A stretch of DNA of 64,000 bases from Parvibaculum sp. (GTDB lineage Bacteria; Pseudomonadota; Alphaproteobacteria; Parvibaculales; Parvibaculaceae). The translations under genes and the position numbers were made by a program. Shown piece by piece: positions 1-8,832 of this stretch. The notes beneath the pieces are model-generated. The model worked only from the letters and a program-made list of their open reading frames with translations, made no database searches and had not been told where the DNA came from. The stretch is from the NCBI RefSeq assembly GCF_030651915.1, contig NZ_JAUSBV010000005.1, positions 868,001 to 932,000 of the forward strand. Reading direction: 5' to 3'. How positions within the stretch are numbered: position 1 is the stretch's first letter; each line of letters opens with the position of its first letter.

Positions 1-65
1 GCGCCGTCCTTCTTACCCTTGCCGCGCGGCGTGCGCACGGCGTCATAGACGAAACATTCGGTCAT
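1..65 (-). CDS. Thiolase (acetyl-CoA C-acyltransferase), 5' end only
   Basis: Only the first 21 codons are inside the window; the gene continues off the left edge. The N-terminus contains FVYDAVRTPRGKGKKDG, the conserved first strand and R-T-P-x-G loop of the FadA/thiolase I family. Such enzymes split 3-ketoacyl-CoA into acyl-CoA and acetyl-CoA, the last step of beta-oxidation. GGGAG sits 7 nt before the ATG. It follows two acyl-CoA dehydrogenase genes on the same strand, so it is probably the next gene of that operon. Chain-length preference and the active-site cysteines cannot be judged from this fragment. Confidence 0.8.
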   Translation of the reverse strand, partial: MTECFVYDAVRTPRGKGKKDG

Positions 66-123
66 TGTGTGTCTCCCTGGGGGAACGGTTCTTGTGTGTT
101 GCGCGTTGCGGGAGGCCGGCACG

Positions 124-1281
124 TCAGAGCGTGCGGGCAACCAGCATTTTCATGATCTCGTTGGTGCCGCCATAGATCTTCTGGATGCGGGCATTCGTGT
201 AGAGCTTCGCGATCGGATATTCCATCATGTAGCCATAGCCGCCGAAGAACTGCAGACAGGTATCGATGATTTCGTTTTCCTTCTGCGTGGTCCACCACTT
301 GGCCATGGCGGCGGTCGTTGCGTCGAGCTTGCCGTCGAGAAGTTTGACGGCACAGTCATCGACAAAGACGCGGGCGATGGTCGCCTCGGTCTTGCATTCG
401 GCGAGTTTGAACTGTGTGTTCTGGAAGTCGAGGATGCGCTGGCCGAAAGCGGTGCGCTCCTTCACGTAGTCGGTCGTGTATTTCAGTGCCATTTCCATCG
501 CGACGCAGGCATTGACCGCGATGATGAGACGCTCCTGAGGCAACTGCTGCATCAACTGGAAGAAGCCCTTGCCCTCCTCGGTGCCGAGCAGGTTCGAGGT
601 CGGCACTTTCACTTCATCGAAAAAGAGCTCGGATGTGTCCTGCGCCTTCTGGCCCATCTTCTTGAGGTTGCGACCGCGGCGGAAGCCTTCGGCCTCGTCG
701 GTCTCGACCATGATCAGCGAGGTGCCCTTGGCGCCGCCGGCCGGATCGGTCTTGGCAACGACGCAGATCAGGTTTGCCTGCTGGCCGTTGGTGATGAAGG
801 TCTTCTGGCCGTTGACCACATACTGGTTGCCGACCTTTTTCGCCGTCGTCTTGACGCCCTGCAGATCGGAGCCTGTGCCGGGCTCGGTCATGGCGATGGC
901 GCCGACGATTTCGCCCGAGGCCATTTTCGGCAGCCACTTCTTCTTCTGCTCTTCGGTGCCGTAGGACTGGACATAATGCGCAACGATGCCCGAATGTACC
1001 GAATTGCCGAAACCGGAAATGCCGGCGCGGCCCTGTTCTTCGGCGATGACCATTTCATGCGCGAAGTTGCCGCCACCGCCGCCATATTCCTCCTTGATCG
1101 AGGCGCAGAGGATGCCGGCTTCGCCCGCCTTCAGCCACGCGTCGCGATCGACGCAGCCCTGGTCTTCCCAGCGCTCGACATGCGGCTGGAACTCCCGTTC
1201 GTAGAACTTGGCGACCGCACCCTGGAGGATTTCGAGTTCCTCGTTCAACCACGGCGATTTGTAACCGGCATTCAGACTCAT
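124..1281 (-). CDS. Acyl-CoA dehydrogenase, long-chain (ACADL-like) subfamily
   Basis: A 385-residue flavoprotein that would introduce the 2,3-double bond into acyl-CoA and pass electrons to ETF. Visible motifs are MTEPGTGSDL (131-140, FAD/substrate loop) and the C-terminal IYGGTNEI. In the medium-chain enzymes the catalytic Glu lies in IYEG; here that position is Gly, and a Glu is found instead in LPQERLIIA (E250), the position used by long-chain and isovaleryl-CoA dehydrogenases. The whole C-terminal half resembles mammalian LCAD. The gene lies 25 nt downstream of a second acyl-CoA dehydrogenase gene and upstream of a thiolase gene in one leftward operon. Substrate is inferred, not shown. 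Confidence 0.93.
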   Translation of the reverse strand: MSLNAGYKSPWLNEELEILQGAVAKFYEREFQPHVERWEDQGCVDRDAWLKAGEAGILCASIKEEYGGGGGNFAHEMVIAEEQGRAGISGFGNSVHSGIVAHYVQSYGTEEQKKKWLPKMASGEIVGAIAMTEPGTGSDLQGVKTTAKKVGNQYVVNGQKTFITNGQQANLICVVAKTDPAGGAKGTSLIMVETDEAEGFRRGRNLKKMGQKAQDTSELFFDEVKVPTSNLLGTEEGKGFFQLMQQLPQERLIIAVNACVAMEMALKYTTDYVKERTAFGQRILDFQNTQFKLAECKTEATIARVFVDDCAVKLLDGKLDATTAAMAKWWTTQKENEIIDTCLQFFGGYGYMMEYPIAKLYTNARIQKIYGGTNEIMKMLVARTL

Positions 1282-1306
1282 TCGTCCAGCTCCCTGTCTT
1301 CGACAC

Positions 1307-3100
1307 TCAAAATTCGTTGGCGGCCATTGCCATCACGGGGTCGGCGCCGTGGCGGATGCGCGCCAGATGCATCGCCGTTTCGGGCACGACATGCTCCATG
1401 TAGAAGCGGCCTGTCTTGATTTTCGTTTCGTACCAGGCCTTGTCGCCCTCACTTTGGGCGGCGAGCTTTTCCAGCGAGACTTTCGCCATCATCGCCCACA
1501 TGAACGCAAGGCCGGTGACGCCGAAGAGATGCATGTAGGGCGTCGAGCCGGCGCCGGCGTGATCCGGGTTCTGCAGCGCGTTTTCCATGAACCACATGGT
1601 CGCTGCTTCGAGATCCTTGCGCGCGGCAGCCAGCGGATCGAGGAACGGCTTCAGATCGGCATTGCTCTTGTTGGCGGCGATGAAATCGTCAACCGCCTTG
1701 AAGAAGGCGAAGACCGCGCGGCCGCCATTCTGCGCCAGCTTGCGGCCGACGAGATCGAGCGCCTGCACGCCGTTGGCGCCTTCATAGATCATGGCGATGC
1801 GGGCATCGCGCACGAACTGGCCCATGCCCCATTCGTCGATATAGCCGTGGCCGCCATAGACCTGCTGCGCATCAACGGCATGGGCAAAGCCGCGATCGGT
1901 GAAATAGCCCTTCAGCACGGGGGTCAGCAGCGACATCATGTCGTCGCCGAATTCGCGCGTCTTTTCATCGTCCGACCTGTGCGAGAGATCGCCATGCAGC
2001 GCGGTCCAAACGAGCAGCGCACGCGCGCCCTCGTTGAAGGACTTGGCGTTGAGCAACATGCGGCGAATGTCGGGATGGACGATCAGCGGATCGGCAGGCT
2101 TGTCTTCGGCCTTGGGACCGGTCAGCGAGCGACCCTGCAAGCGCTCCAGCGCATAGGTGACCGCGTTCTGATAGGCGACTTCGGATTGCGAGAGGCCCTG
2201 CAGACCGACGCCGAGACGGGCCTCGTTCATCATCGTGAACATGGCGCGCAGGCCCTTGTGTTCCTCGCCGACCAGCCAGCCGAGCGCCTCATCGTAGTTC
2301 AGCACGCAGGTCGCATTGCCGTGAATGCCCATTTTCTCTTCCAGCGAACCGACCGAAACGCCATTGCGGTTGCCGAGCGACCCGTCTTCATTGACGAGAT
2401 ATTTCGGCACCAGGAAGAGCGAGATGCCCTTCACGCCCTGCGGCGCGCCTTCGATGCGGGCGAGTACGAGATGCAGGATGTTCTCGGCGAGATCGTGATC
2501 GCCGGCCGAAATGAAAATCTTCTGGCCGCTGATCTTGTAGGAACCGTCGCCGGCCGGCACAGCCTTGCTGCGCAACAGGCCGAGGTCGGTGCCGCAATGC
2601 GGCTCGGTCAGGTTCATCGTGCCGGTCCATTCGCCGGTCACGAGCTTCGGCAGGTATTTCTTTTTCTGCTCGTCGGTGCCGTGCTGCGAGAGTGCCGAGT
2701 AGGCGCCGTGGCTGAGGCCCGGATACATGCCGAAAGCCATGTTCGCGGATGAAACCATCTCGTTGAAAATGACACCGAGGGCGTTGGGAAGCCCTTGTCC
2801 GCCATAGGCCGTGTCGGCAACGAGCGCCGGCCAGCCGCCGTCGACCAGCAACTTGTAAGCGTCCTTGAAGCCCGTGGGCGTCGTCACCACGCCGTTTTCG
2901 AGCTTGCAGCCTTCGCGGTCGCCGATCTGGTTCAGCGGCTGCAGCACTTCCTCGGTGAGCTTGCCTGCTTCCTCGAGAATGGCGTCGACAAGATCGGCCG
3001 GCGCATCGGCGAAGCCCGGCAGGTCGCCATATTGCGAGAAGTCGAGCAACTCGTTCAGCAGAAAGCGGTATTCGCGCAGCGGCGCTTTGTAGGTCGGCAT
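1307..3100 (-). CDS. Acyl-CoA dehydrogenase, large (about 600-residue) DmdC/FadE5-type
   Basis: At 597 residues this is about 200 longer than a standard acyl-CoA dehydrogenase. The extra length is a short N-terminal acyl-CoA dehydrogenase N-domain ([18 protein letters not shown]) and a C-terminal helical extension after about residue 460, the layout of proteins often labelled 3-methylmercaptopropionyl-CoA dehydrogenase or FadE5. The core has [13 protein letters not shown] and [11 protein letters not shown], which places the catalytic Glu at about E440. The annotation as DmdC is common but substrate range in this group is broad, so long- or medium-chain acyl-CoA is equally likely. It is the second gene of a MerR-led operon, 51 nt after merR. 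Confidence 0.93.
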   Translation of the reverse strand: MPTYKAPLREYRFLLNELLDFSQYGDLPGFADAPADLVDAILEEAGKLTEEVLQPLNQIGDREGCKLENGVVTTPTGFKDAYKLLVDGGWPALVADTAYGGQGLPNALGVIFNEMVSSANMAFGMYPGLSHGAYSALSQHGTDEQKKKYLPKLVTGEWTGTMNLTEPHCGTDLGLLRSKAVPAGDGSYKISGQKIFISAGDHDLAENILHLVLARIEGAPQGVKGISLFLVPKYLVNEDGSLGNRNGVSVGSLEEKMGIHGNATCVLNYDEALGWLVGEEHKGLRAMFTMMNEARLGVGLQGLSQSEVAYQNAVTYALERLQGRSLTGPKAEDKPADPLIVHPDIRRMLLNAKSFNEGARALLVWTALHGDLSHRSDDEKTREFGDDMMSLLTPVLKGYFTDRGFAHAVDAQQVYGGHGYIDEWGMGQFVRDARIAMIYEGANGVQALDLVGRKLAQNGGRAVFAFFKAVDDFIAANKSNADLKPFLDPLAAARKDLEAATMWFMENALQNPDHAGAGSTPYMHLFGVTGLAFMWAMMAKVSLEKLAAQSEGDKAWYETKIKTGRFYMEHVVPETAMHLARIRHGADPVMAMAANEF

Positions 3101-3151
3101 GGGTTTCCTCCGGCGGGGTTACGCGCTCATTTCAGGCGGGCGCGCCAAGGC

Positions 3152-3661
3152 TCAGACGATAGCCTTTTCCGGCTTTTTCGTCTTTGCCGCTTCGGAGGCA
3201 ACAGGCTTCTTTTCGACCCTGCCGCGCTTTTCCTGGGCCGTGATCTGCGCCTCGAGACGCGCACAGCTGTCCGCCAGCGTCTTGATCTGGAGATCGATCT
3301 CGCGGCGCTGCTCCTGCAGGCTCTCGATGCGACGGCGGAACTTGGCGATCGCGACACGGTTCTGCGTCTCGCAGCCGTCTTCCTGGTCGTAATGGCTCAG
3401 GATTTCCTTGATTTCGGCCAGGGCCAGGCCGACGTTCTTGCCGCGCACGATCAATGTCAGGCGGGCGCGGTCGCGCGGATGATAGACGCGGGTCTGGCCG
3501 CGGCGCTCGGGCGCCAGCAAGCCCTTGTCCTCATAGAAACGGATGGCACGGGTCGTCAGGCCGAATTCCTCGGCAAGCTGGGTGATCGAGAAGGTCTCGC
3601 CGGCGATGTCGCGGGTATCGCGGCGCGACATCGCGGCCGTGCTGAGTAGCTGCTGGTCCAT
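3152..3661 (-). CDS. MerR-family transcriptional regulator (LiuR-like)
   Basis: The 169-residue protein has a MerR winged helix at about residues 24-72 (FSITQLAEEFGLTTRAIRFY, then the wing around RRGQTRVYHP) and a long coiled coil at about 100-145, which dimerises these proteins. There is no cysteine-rich metal-binding tail, so an organic or acyl-CoA ligand is more likely than a metal. In proteobacteria such genes at the head of acyl-CoA dehydrogenase operons (LiuR type) control branched-chain amino acid or fatty acid catabolism. It is the first gene of the leftward operon, and a long palindrome fills the spacer of its own promoter, suggesting autoregulation. The ligand is unknown. Confidence 0.88.
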   Translation of the reverse strand: MDQQLLSTAAMSRRDTRDIAGETFSITQLAEEFGLTTRAIRFYEDKGLLAPERRGQTRVYHPRDRARLTLIVRGKNVGLALAEIKEILSHYDQEDGCETQNRVAIAKFRRRIESLQEQRREIDLQIKTLADSCARLEAQITAQEKRGRVEKKPVASEAAKTKKPEKAIV

Positions 3662-3725
3662 GAGATGATCGCTCCCTGAACGTGATATTTTTGGCTGTTT
3701 TCAGCCGATTTTCGATGCGGGCGGG

Positions 3726-3754
3726 ACTCTAGTTGACGTTGACGTAAACGTCAA
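3726..3754 (-). promoter_or_regulatory. Promoter and MerR operator of the fatty-acid oxidation operon
   Basis: Reading leftward there is a -35 TTGACG (3754-3749), a 17-nt spacer and a -10 TAGAGT (3731-3726). A 22-bp near-perfect palindrome (3733-3754, half-site TTGACGTT, mismatched only at symmetric central positions) fills the spacer. An operator lying between -35 and -10 is the hallmark of MerR-family control, and the half-site resembles LiuR motifs. Whether the regulator represses or activates here cannot be read from sequence; the 17-nt spacer is normal rather than the stretched 19 nt of MerR-activated metal promoters, which favours repression. Confidence 0.75.
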
Positions 3755-3812
3755 TACGAGGTCCTCGCGGTCTCGACCTGCTAGGCTCGGCGCGATCAAA
3801 AGGAGGCCGAAC

Positions 3813-4367
3813 ATGCGCGGCACGTGGTTCCTGACGGCGACCGTTCTGGTGGCGATGCTTGCCGGCTGTGCGACCGGGACAGACCGGACGCCGCCGGTCA
3901 ATGTCAGCACACGGTCGCTGCCCGCTGCTGCGAGCGCCGCCGCCGAGGCCGACACGCCGCTCGGCCGTGCGGTGATGACAGCTGTCAATGTCTGGCGCCA
4001 AGGCAAGGGTGAGAGCGCGCTGACGACCGATGCGGTGCTGCAACGCGCCGCTGCAGTCCATGCGGCCGATATGGTGCAGCGCGACTATTTCGGCCACCAC
4101 AATCCCGATGGTCAGGGCCCGCGCGAACGGGTGCTGGCGGTCGATCCGGCTTTCAGCGCCAGCGTGTCGGAGAACATCCAAAGGCTGGATGGGGCCGCCT
4201 ATACGGCCATGAGCGACGCGGCGCTGGCTGCGGTCATGGTCGAAAAATGGGCGCAGAGCCCGCAGCACCGGCGCATCATGCAGGCTGGCGCCGCCACACG
4301 CAGCGGCGTCGGCATCGCGCGGACGGGAACGCGCATCATTGCCGTGCAGGTCTTTGCCGGCAACTGA
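3813..4367 (+). CDS. CAP-domain (SCP/PR-1-like) lipoprotein
   Basis: The 184-residue product begins with a lipoprotein signal: basic MRGTW, hydrophobic stretch, then LAGC, giving Cys19 as the lipidated residue. The rest is a CAP domain of about 130 residues with the usual pattern LTTDAVLQRAAAVHAADM, the DYFGHHNPDG loop, SENI, and a C-terminal VGIARTG strand. Bacterial CAP proteins are envelope proteins of mostly unknown activity; the His and Glu residues form a cleft that may bind metal or lipid. It is transcribed away from the MerR operon and shares the intergenic region with it. No partner gene is evident. Confidence 0.88.
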   Translation: MRGTWFLTATVLVAMLAGCATGTDRTPPVNVSTRSLPAAASAAAEADTPLGRAVMTAVNVWRQGKGESALTTDAVLQRAAAVHAADMVQRDYFGHHNPDGQGPRERVLAVDPAFSASVSENIQRLDGAAYTAMSDAALAAVMVEKWAQSPQHRRIMQAGAATRSGVGIARTGTRIIAVQVFAGN

Positions 4368-4445
4368 TGCCGCGGGCGCGGCCATTGCCGGACAGCGCCG
4401 CCGGATGACATGCTTGCGGTGTCGAATCTCCGGGGAAGCAGCATC

Positions 4446-5531
4446 ATGAAACGCAGACAATTCATCGGCGGCGCGGCGGCCGGCGCCCTTGCCATGCCAG
4501 CGCTGACGCGCCACGCACGCGCCGACAGCGCGATCGAATGGAAGATGGCCACGAGCTGGCCCAACGGCGCGCCGGGCGTCGGCGTCAATGCGCAGCGGCT
4601 GGCCGACCGGATCGGCGCGATGTCGGGCGGCAGGCTGACGGTGAAGCTGTTCGGTGCGGGCGAGCTTGTGCCGCCCTTCGAGGTCTTCGACGCCGTGTCG
4701 CAAGGGACCTGCGAAATGGGCCATGGCAGTCCCTATTACTGGCAGGGCAAGAATCCGGTCTTCCACTATTTCACCGGCGTCCCCTTCGGGTTGATGGCGC
4801 CGGAAATGGCCGGCTGGCTGCAGTTCGGCGGCGGTCAGGCGCTCTGGGAGGAGGCCTATGCGCCCTTTGGCGTCCTGCCCTTTTATGCCGGCTCGAGCGG
4901 TGTGCAGGCGGGCGGCTGGTTCGCACGCGAGATCAACACGCTCGACGATCTCCGGGGGCTCCGGTTCCGGATCGCAGGACTTGGCGGCGAAGTGATGCGG
5001 CGGCTTGGCGTCAGCGTCGTGCTGACACCGCCCGGCGAGATTTTCACGGCGATGAAGAACAACACGATCGATGCCGCCGAATGGGTGGGCCCGTGGAACG
5101 ACATGGCCTTCGGACTCAACAAGGCCGCCCGCTACTACTACCTCCCGGCCTTTCACGAAGCAGGGCCCGCACTCGAGCTGATGGTCAACAAGGCGAAGTT
5201 CGAGGGGCTGGCGCCCGAGCTGCAGGAGATCGTGCGTGGCGCGGCCATGGCGAGCGCCGCCGAGACGCTCGCCGACTTCACCTTTCATAATGCCGATGCC
5301 TTTGCGCGGCTGGTGGCGGCCGGCGGAACCGAGATGCGGACATGGCCTGAACCCGTCGCGGCGGCCATGGCCGAAGCGGCGCGGGCGGTGCTCGCCGAGC
5401 TCGCACAAAGCAGCGATCTCGCGAGCCGGGTCGCCGCTTCCTACGGAAATGCCCTCGGCAAGGCCCGCGACTGGTCGAAATGGAGCGATGTGGCGATGCT
5501 GGCGCTCCGCAACGATCATTCCGTGGGCTGA
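4446..5531 (+). CDS. TRAP transporter substrate-binding protein (DctP family), Tat-exported, orphan
   Basis: The start chosen is the ATG giving MKRRQFIGGAAAGALAMPAL, a twin-arginine signal peptide cut after about HARA; upstream in-frame codons would bury this signal. The mature part (about 335 residues) is a DctP-type periplasmic binding protein with the family's central region FRIAGLGGEVMRRLG and AAEWVGPWND, close in style to the TakP 2-oxoacid receptor and Tat-exported TRAP receptors. These proteins deliver carboxylates to a DctQM sodium symporter. No dctQ or dctM gene is present in the window, so the membrane partner must be elsewhere or the receptor has another role. Confidence 0.9.
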   Translation: MKRRQFIGGAAAGALAMPALTRHARADSAIEWKMATSWPNGAPGVGVNAQRLADRIGAMSGGRLTVKLFGAGELVPPFEVFDAVSQGTCEMGHGSPYYWQGKNPVFHYFTGVPFGLMAPEMAGWLQFGGGQALWEEAYAPFGVLPFYAGSSGVQAGGWFAREINTLDDLRGLRFRIAGLGGEVMRRLGVSVVLTPPGEIFTAMKNNTIDAAEWVGPWNDMAFGLNKAARYYYLPAFHEAGPALELMVNKAKFEGLAPELQEIVRGAAMASAAETLADFTFHNADAFARLVAAGGTEMRTWPEPVAAAMAEAARAVLAELAQSSDLASRVAASYGNALGKARDWSKWSDVAMLALRNDHSVG

Positions 5532-5557
5532 GGCCAAATACCGAATTGGTGCAGCCG

Positions 5558-5572
5558 TTAACCCGGTCTTTA
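5558..5572. promoter_or_regulatory. CtrA-box-like motif upstream of the PodJ-like gene
   Basis: The sequence TTAACCCGGTCTTTA fits the CtrA consensus TTAA-N7-TTAA at seven of eight positions. It lies about 160 nt before the PodJ-like gene. A second TTAAC occurs near 5709, and TATACT near 5691 could be a -10 element. podJ is cell-cycle controlled in Caulobacter, which makes the match suggestive, but one imperfect box is weak evidence. Confidence 0.3.
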
Positions 5573-5720
5573 CCTAGGTTGGCGCTTTATTACGGGAGTG
5601 ACCGTCCCCGCGTGCAGACGCTGGCCGGTGCGAGCGCAACCGCTACAAGGTTTTGGGACAGCGCGCCTTCGTAATACCAGATAGCGCGGTTTATACTGCC
5701 CCAGAGGGTTAACGGGCATA

Positions 5721-8711
5721 GTGATTCGGATGAGATCTGGGGTTCCATGGAGCGTCAAAGGCATTGAGCCCGAGGCGCGAGAGGCGGCTAAACAGGCTGC
5801 CCGCCGGGCAGGTGTGACGCTTGGCGCGTGGCTGAACAACGTCATCATGGAAACCGGCACGGATGAAGCGAGCGCCGAAGGCGGTGCTTCCGAGCCCTAC
5901 CGGAACGCCTATGCGCCGCCACAAGCGGCGCCGGCCGAACCCAAGCCTGCTTCCGGAGTCGATCTCGCGCCTGTGGCCGAGGCGGTGCGCGAGGTGGTGC
6001 AGCGGGTTGAAAACAGCGAACGCCGCACTTCAGAAATGACGCGCAGGCTCGAGGCGACGGTGGGACATCTTGCCCAGCGCATCGACCAGTCGGAGCACGA
6101 CATGGACGACAGATATTCCGAAGCCCGGTCCTCCGAGGCCCGATCGCTGGATCCGCTGGAGCGGAAACTGCAGCAGCTGCACGAGCGCATGGAGCGAGCC
6201 GAACGCGCGCGCAGCGGCGGCTTGCGCCCGGAAGATGCGCGCACGATCCAGACACTTGAGAAAGCCGTCAACGCGGTCGTCGATCATCTCGATCAAACCG
6301 AACGGCGCACCGACGACACGCTCGCCGAAATTCGTCAGTCGCTTGCCGCGCTTTCCGACCGCATGGAAACGGCGGAAGAGGAATCCGAACGCGAAGAAGC
6401 CAAGAAGCGCGCCCGCGTGCTCGAAGATGCGTTGATGCAGCTTGCGACACGCATGGAAAAGATGGAGCACGGCGTTTCCGGCATTGCGCCGCAGGCCGTG
6501 GAAGCGGCACTGAAGGCGATCGAAGAGAAGTCGCATGCCGAAAACCAGCGCGCGACCATCGAACGGCTTCAGACCAGCCTCGAGCAAATGGCGCAGCGTC
6601 TGGAACGCGCCGAACTTCGCAGCGACGAGACGGCAAAGATTTTCGAGACCAGCGTCACCGGCATCGCGCGCAAGCTCGAAGACCTCGACAATGTGCAGCG
6701 TCACGAGATTCCACAGGCGCTGGCGCAACGTCTCGAACAGATGGCGCAGCGGCTCGAACACAACGAACAGCTGACCGTGCAGGCCGCGCAGACCGTCGAA
6801 CAGGCGATTGCCGGCATCAGCGAAAATCTCAGCGTGACCGACAGCCGTGACCGCGAAGCGCTGACGTCACTGCAGTCGATGATCGAGAAGATGACGAACC
6901 GTCTCGGTCATCTCGAACGTGAAACCAAGGCCGTGAAGCAGGCCGCGCTTTCGCCGCAGCTCAATGCGGGCGGCGTGGCGGCCGGTTTCGCCCCGTCCGG
7001 CCCCGGTTTCCCGATGCCGCAATTCGATGCGCCGCCGATGCTCAATCCGGCAATGGGCGGCAATCTCGGTCCGGCCCTCAACTCTTCGGATTGGGGCCGC
7101 CCGGTCGCGCCGACGGTTTCGGCGCCGCCGCCCGTCGATGCGCCCTACGAGAACGACGCCCCACCCTACGCGGACGAGGACGAACTGGCCGACACGCAGA
7201 TGCGCGGGCCGGCCGATGACGGCGTCATTCCGCCCGACCCCGCACCGCCGCCGATGGAAAATGCCGGCCAGCGCGCCGCCAATGATTTTCTCGCCGCCGC
7301 GCGCCGTGCCGCTCAGGCCGCCGCGCAAGGCGGACAGACGCCACGTCAGGAACCCTACTACGCAACACCGCCCGCGCCGGGCTATGCCGAGTCGCCCGCG
7401 CGTTTTTCGGCAGAAGATCATGGCAGGGGCCGCCGCAAGCTCATTTCCGGACTTGCCGCGAGCTTTGTGTTGCTGGCGCTGATGGCCGGCGCCTATGTGA
7501 TGCTGCAAGAGGGGCCCGCGCCGCGCATCGCGCTGCCCGAGGCGCCGATCGAACAGAGTGGCACGCAACCTTCCGTGCTCGACGCCGAAGGTGCGGGCGC
7601 CGCAACGAACAGGGATCCGGAGGCCAGTCCGGAGGACGCCGGCGCGACGTCAAACGACGCTTCAGTGCCGGCGTCCACCACGCCTTCCGCCGCACAACCG
7701 GCAGCGCCGGCCGAAGCGCTCGTGCCGACACCGCCACCCTCGACACCAAAACCTTCGGCGCCGAGCCCCGCAACCGCGCGACCGGCAGGCCAGGCGACAT
7801 TGACGCCGGCTCCGTCGCTGACACCGGCACCGGCAAAGCCCGTCGAGACGGCGCCGGTCGAACCGGCACGTCTGACGCTGATGGAAGCGGCGGCCCGCGG
7901 CGACGCGGCCGCGCAGTACGAAGTCGGACAGCGCTATGCCGTTGGCGAAGGCGTGACGCAGGATATGAGCCAGGCCGCTGAATGGTTCGAACGTGCGGCC
8001 GATCAGGGGCTTGCCATCGCGCAATACAGGCTCGCCACGCAATATGAAAAAGGCCGCGGCGTGACGCAGGACGACGCCAAGGCGCGCACCCTCTATGAAA
8101 AGGCGGCCACAAGCGGCAACGTGAAAGCGATGCACAATCTCGCCGTCATCCATGCCGAAGGACGCGGCACCGCGCAGGACTTTGTCACCGCCGCCAAATG
8201 GTTCGAAGAGGCCGCCAATTACGGTCTCGGCGACAGCCAGTACAATCTTGCCGTGCTCAACGAACGCGGGCTCGGCATCGAGAAGAATGCCGGCGAGGCC
8301 TATAAGTGGCTTTCGATCGCCGCCAAGGGCGGCGACAAGGGCGCCGCCGCCAAGCGCGATGCGCTGGCCGCGACGATGGATGCCACCGAGCTCGCCAAGG
8401 CGAAAGTGGTCACCGAAACCTGGCGCGCCAAGACGCCAGCGCCGCTCGCCAATGGCGATATCAGCTCGCTGAAGAGTTGGGACGTGTCGTCGCTGGGCGA
8501 CATCGGCAACAAGGCCGTACCGGCACGGGACGCCATCGCCCGGACGCAAGCGCTGCTCAACCGGCTCGGCTACGACGCCGGATCGCCTGACGGGCAGATG
8601 GGGCCGCGCACGCGCGATGCCATTCTCGACTACCAGATGACGGAGGGCCTGGAGGCGACAGGCACGGTGACGCCCGAGACACTGGCGACGCTCGAGGCGC
8701 GCTTCGGCTGA
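5721..8711 (+). CDS. PodJ-like polar organiser: coiled coil, one membrane span, Sel1 repeats, peptidoglycan-binding domain
   Basis: This 996-residue protein opens with SGVPWSVKGIEPEAREAAK and TLGAWLN, the characteristic N-terminus of Caulobacter PodJ. Then come a long charged coiled coil (about 85-400), a proline-rich linker, a single membrane span (about 574-596), another Pro/Thr linker, four or so Sel1-type repeats (about 717-890, e.g. AAQYEVGQRYAVGEGV) and a C-terminal PG_binding_1 domain (about 934-996). The topology puts the coiled coil in the cytoplasm and the repeats and wall-binding domain in the periplasm, as in PodJ, which localises polar development and division factors. GTG 5721 or ATG 5730 could be the start. 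The function is inferred from architecture. Confidence 0.85.
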   Translation: MIRMRSGVPWSVKGIEPEAREAAKQAARRAGVTLGAWLNNVIMETGTDEASAEGGASEPYRNAYAPPQAAPAEPKPASGVDLAPVAEAVREVVQRVENSERRTSEMTRRLEATVGHLAQRIDQSEHDMDDRYSEARSSEARSLDPLERKLQQLHERMERAERARSGGLRPEDARTIQTLEKAVNAVVDHLDQTERRTDDTLAEIRQSLAALSDRMETAEEESEREEAKKRARVLEDALMQLATRMEKMEHGVSGIAPQAVEAALKAIEEKSHAENQRATIERLQTSLEQMAQRLERAELRSDETAKIFETSVTGIARKLEDLDNVQRHEIPQALAQRLEQMAQRLEHNEQLTVQAAQTVEQAIAGISENLSVTDSRDREALTSLQSMIEKMTNRLGHLERETKAVKQAALSPQLNAGGVAAGFAPSGPGFPMPQFDAPPMLNPAMGGNLGPALNSSDWGRPVAPTVSAPPPVDAPYENDAPPYADEDELADTQMRGPADDGVIPPDPAPPPMENAGQRAANDFLAAARRAAQAAAQGGQTPRQEPYYATPPAPGYAESPARFSAEDHGRGRRKLISGLAASFVLLALMAGAYVMLQEGPAPRIALPEAPIEQSGTQPSVLDAEGAGAATNRDPEASPEDAGATSNDASVPASTTPSAAQPAAPAEALVPTPPPSTPKPSAPSPATARPAGQATLTPAPSLTPAPAKPVETAPVEPARLTLMEAAARGDAAAQYEVGQRYAVGEGVTQDMSQAAEWFERAADQGLAIAQYRLATQYEKGRGVTQDDAKARTLYEKAATSGNVKAMHNLAVIHAEGRGTAQDFVTAAKWFEEAANYGLGDSQYNLAVLNERGLGIEKNAGEAYKWLSIAAKGGDKGAAAKRDALAATMDATELAKAKVVTETWRAKTPAPLANGDISSLKSWDVSSLGDIGNKAVPARDAIARTQALLNRLGYDAGSPDGQMGPRTRDAILDYQMTEGLEATGTVTPETLATLEARFG

Positions 8712-8832
8712 GCCGATTCCGGGCCGGTTTGCCTAGGAATTCCCGGCCGGACGTGTTACCCAAATCTGCATCCGTTGCTCCGTCCCCACTTCGCTCCGGG
8801 ACGGTTTCCGGCTGCCGGAGTCCCGCCGCGCC

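Noticed and set aside
3729-5537. 602-codon leftward frame opposite the CAP and TRAP genes
   Set aside because: Both rightward genes have signal peptides and family motifs; the leftward frame is repetitive Arg/His/Gly.
6000-7000. Internal repeats of the PodJ-like gene as a CRISPR or tandem-repeat array
   Set aside because: The similarity is coiled-coil heptad coding sequence (RLE, QMAQRLE), without fixed repeat-spacer structure.
8712-8760. GGGCCGG/CCGGCC near the PodJ-like stop as a terminator
   Set aside because: Arms are imperfect, loop is long and there is no T-run.
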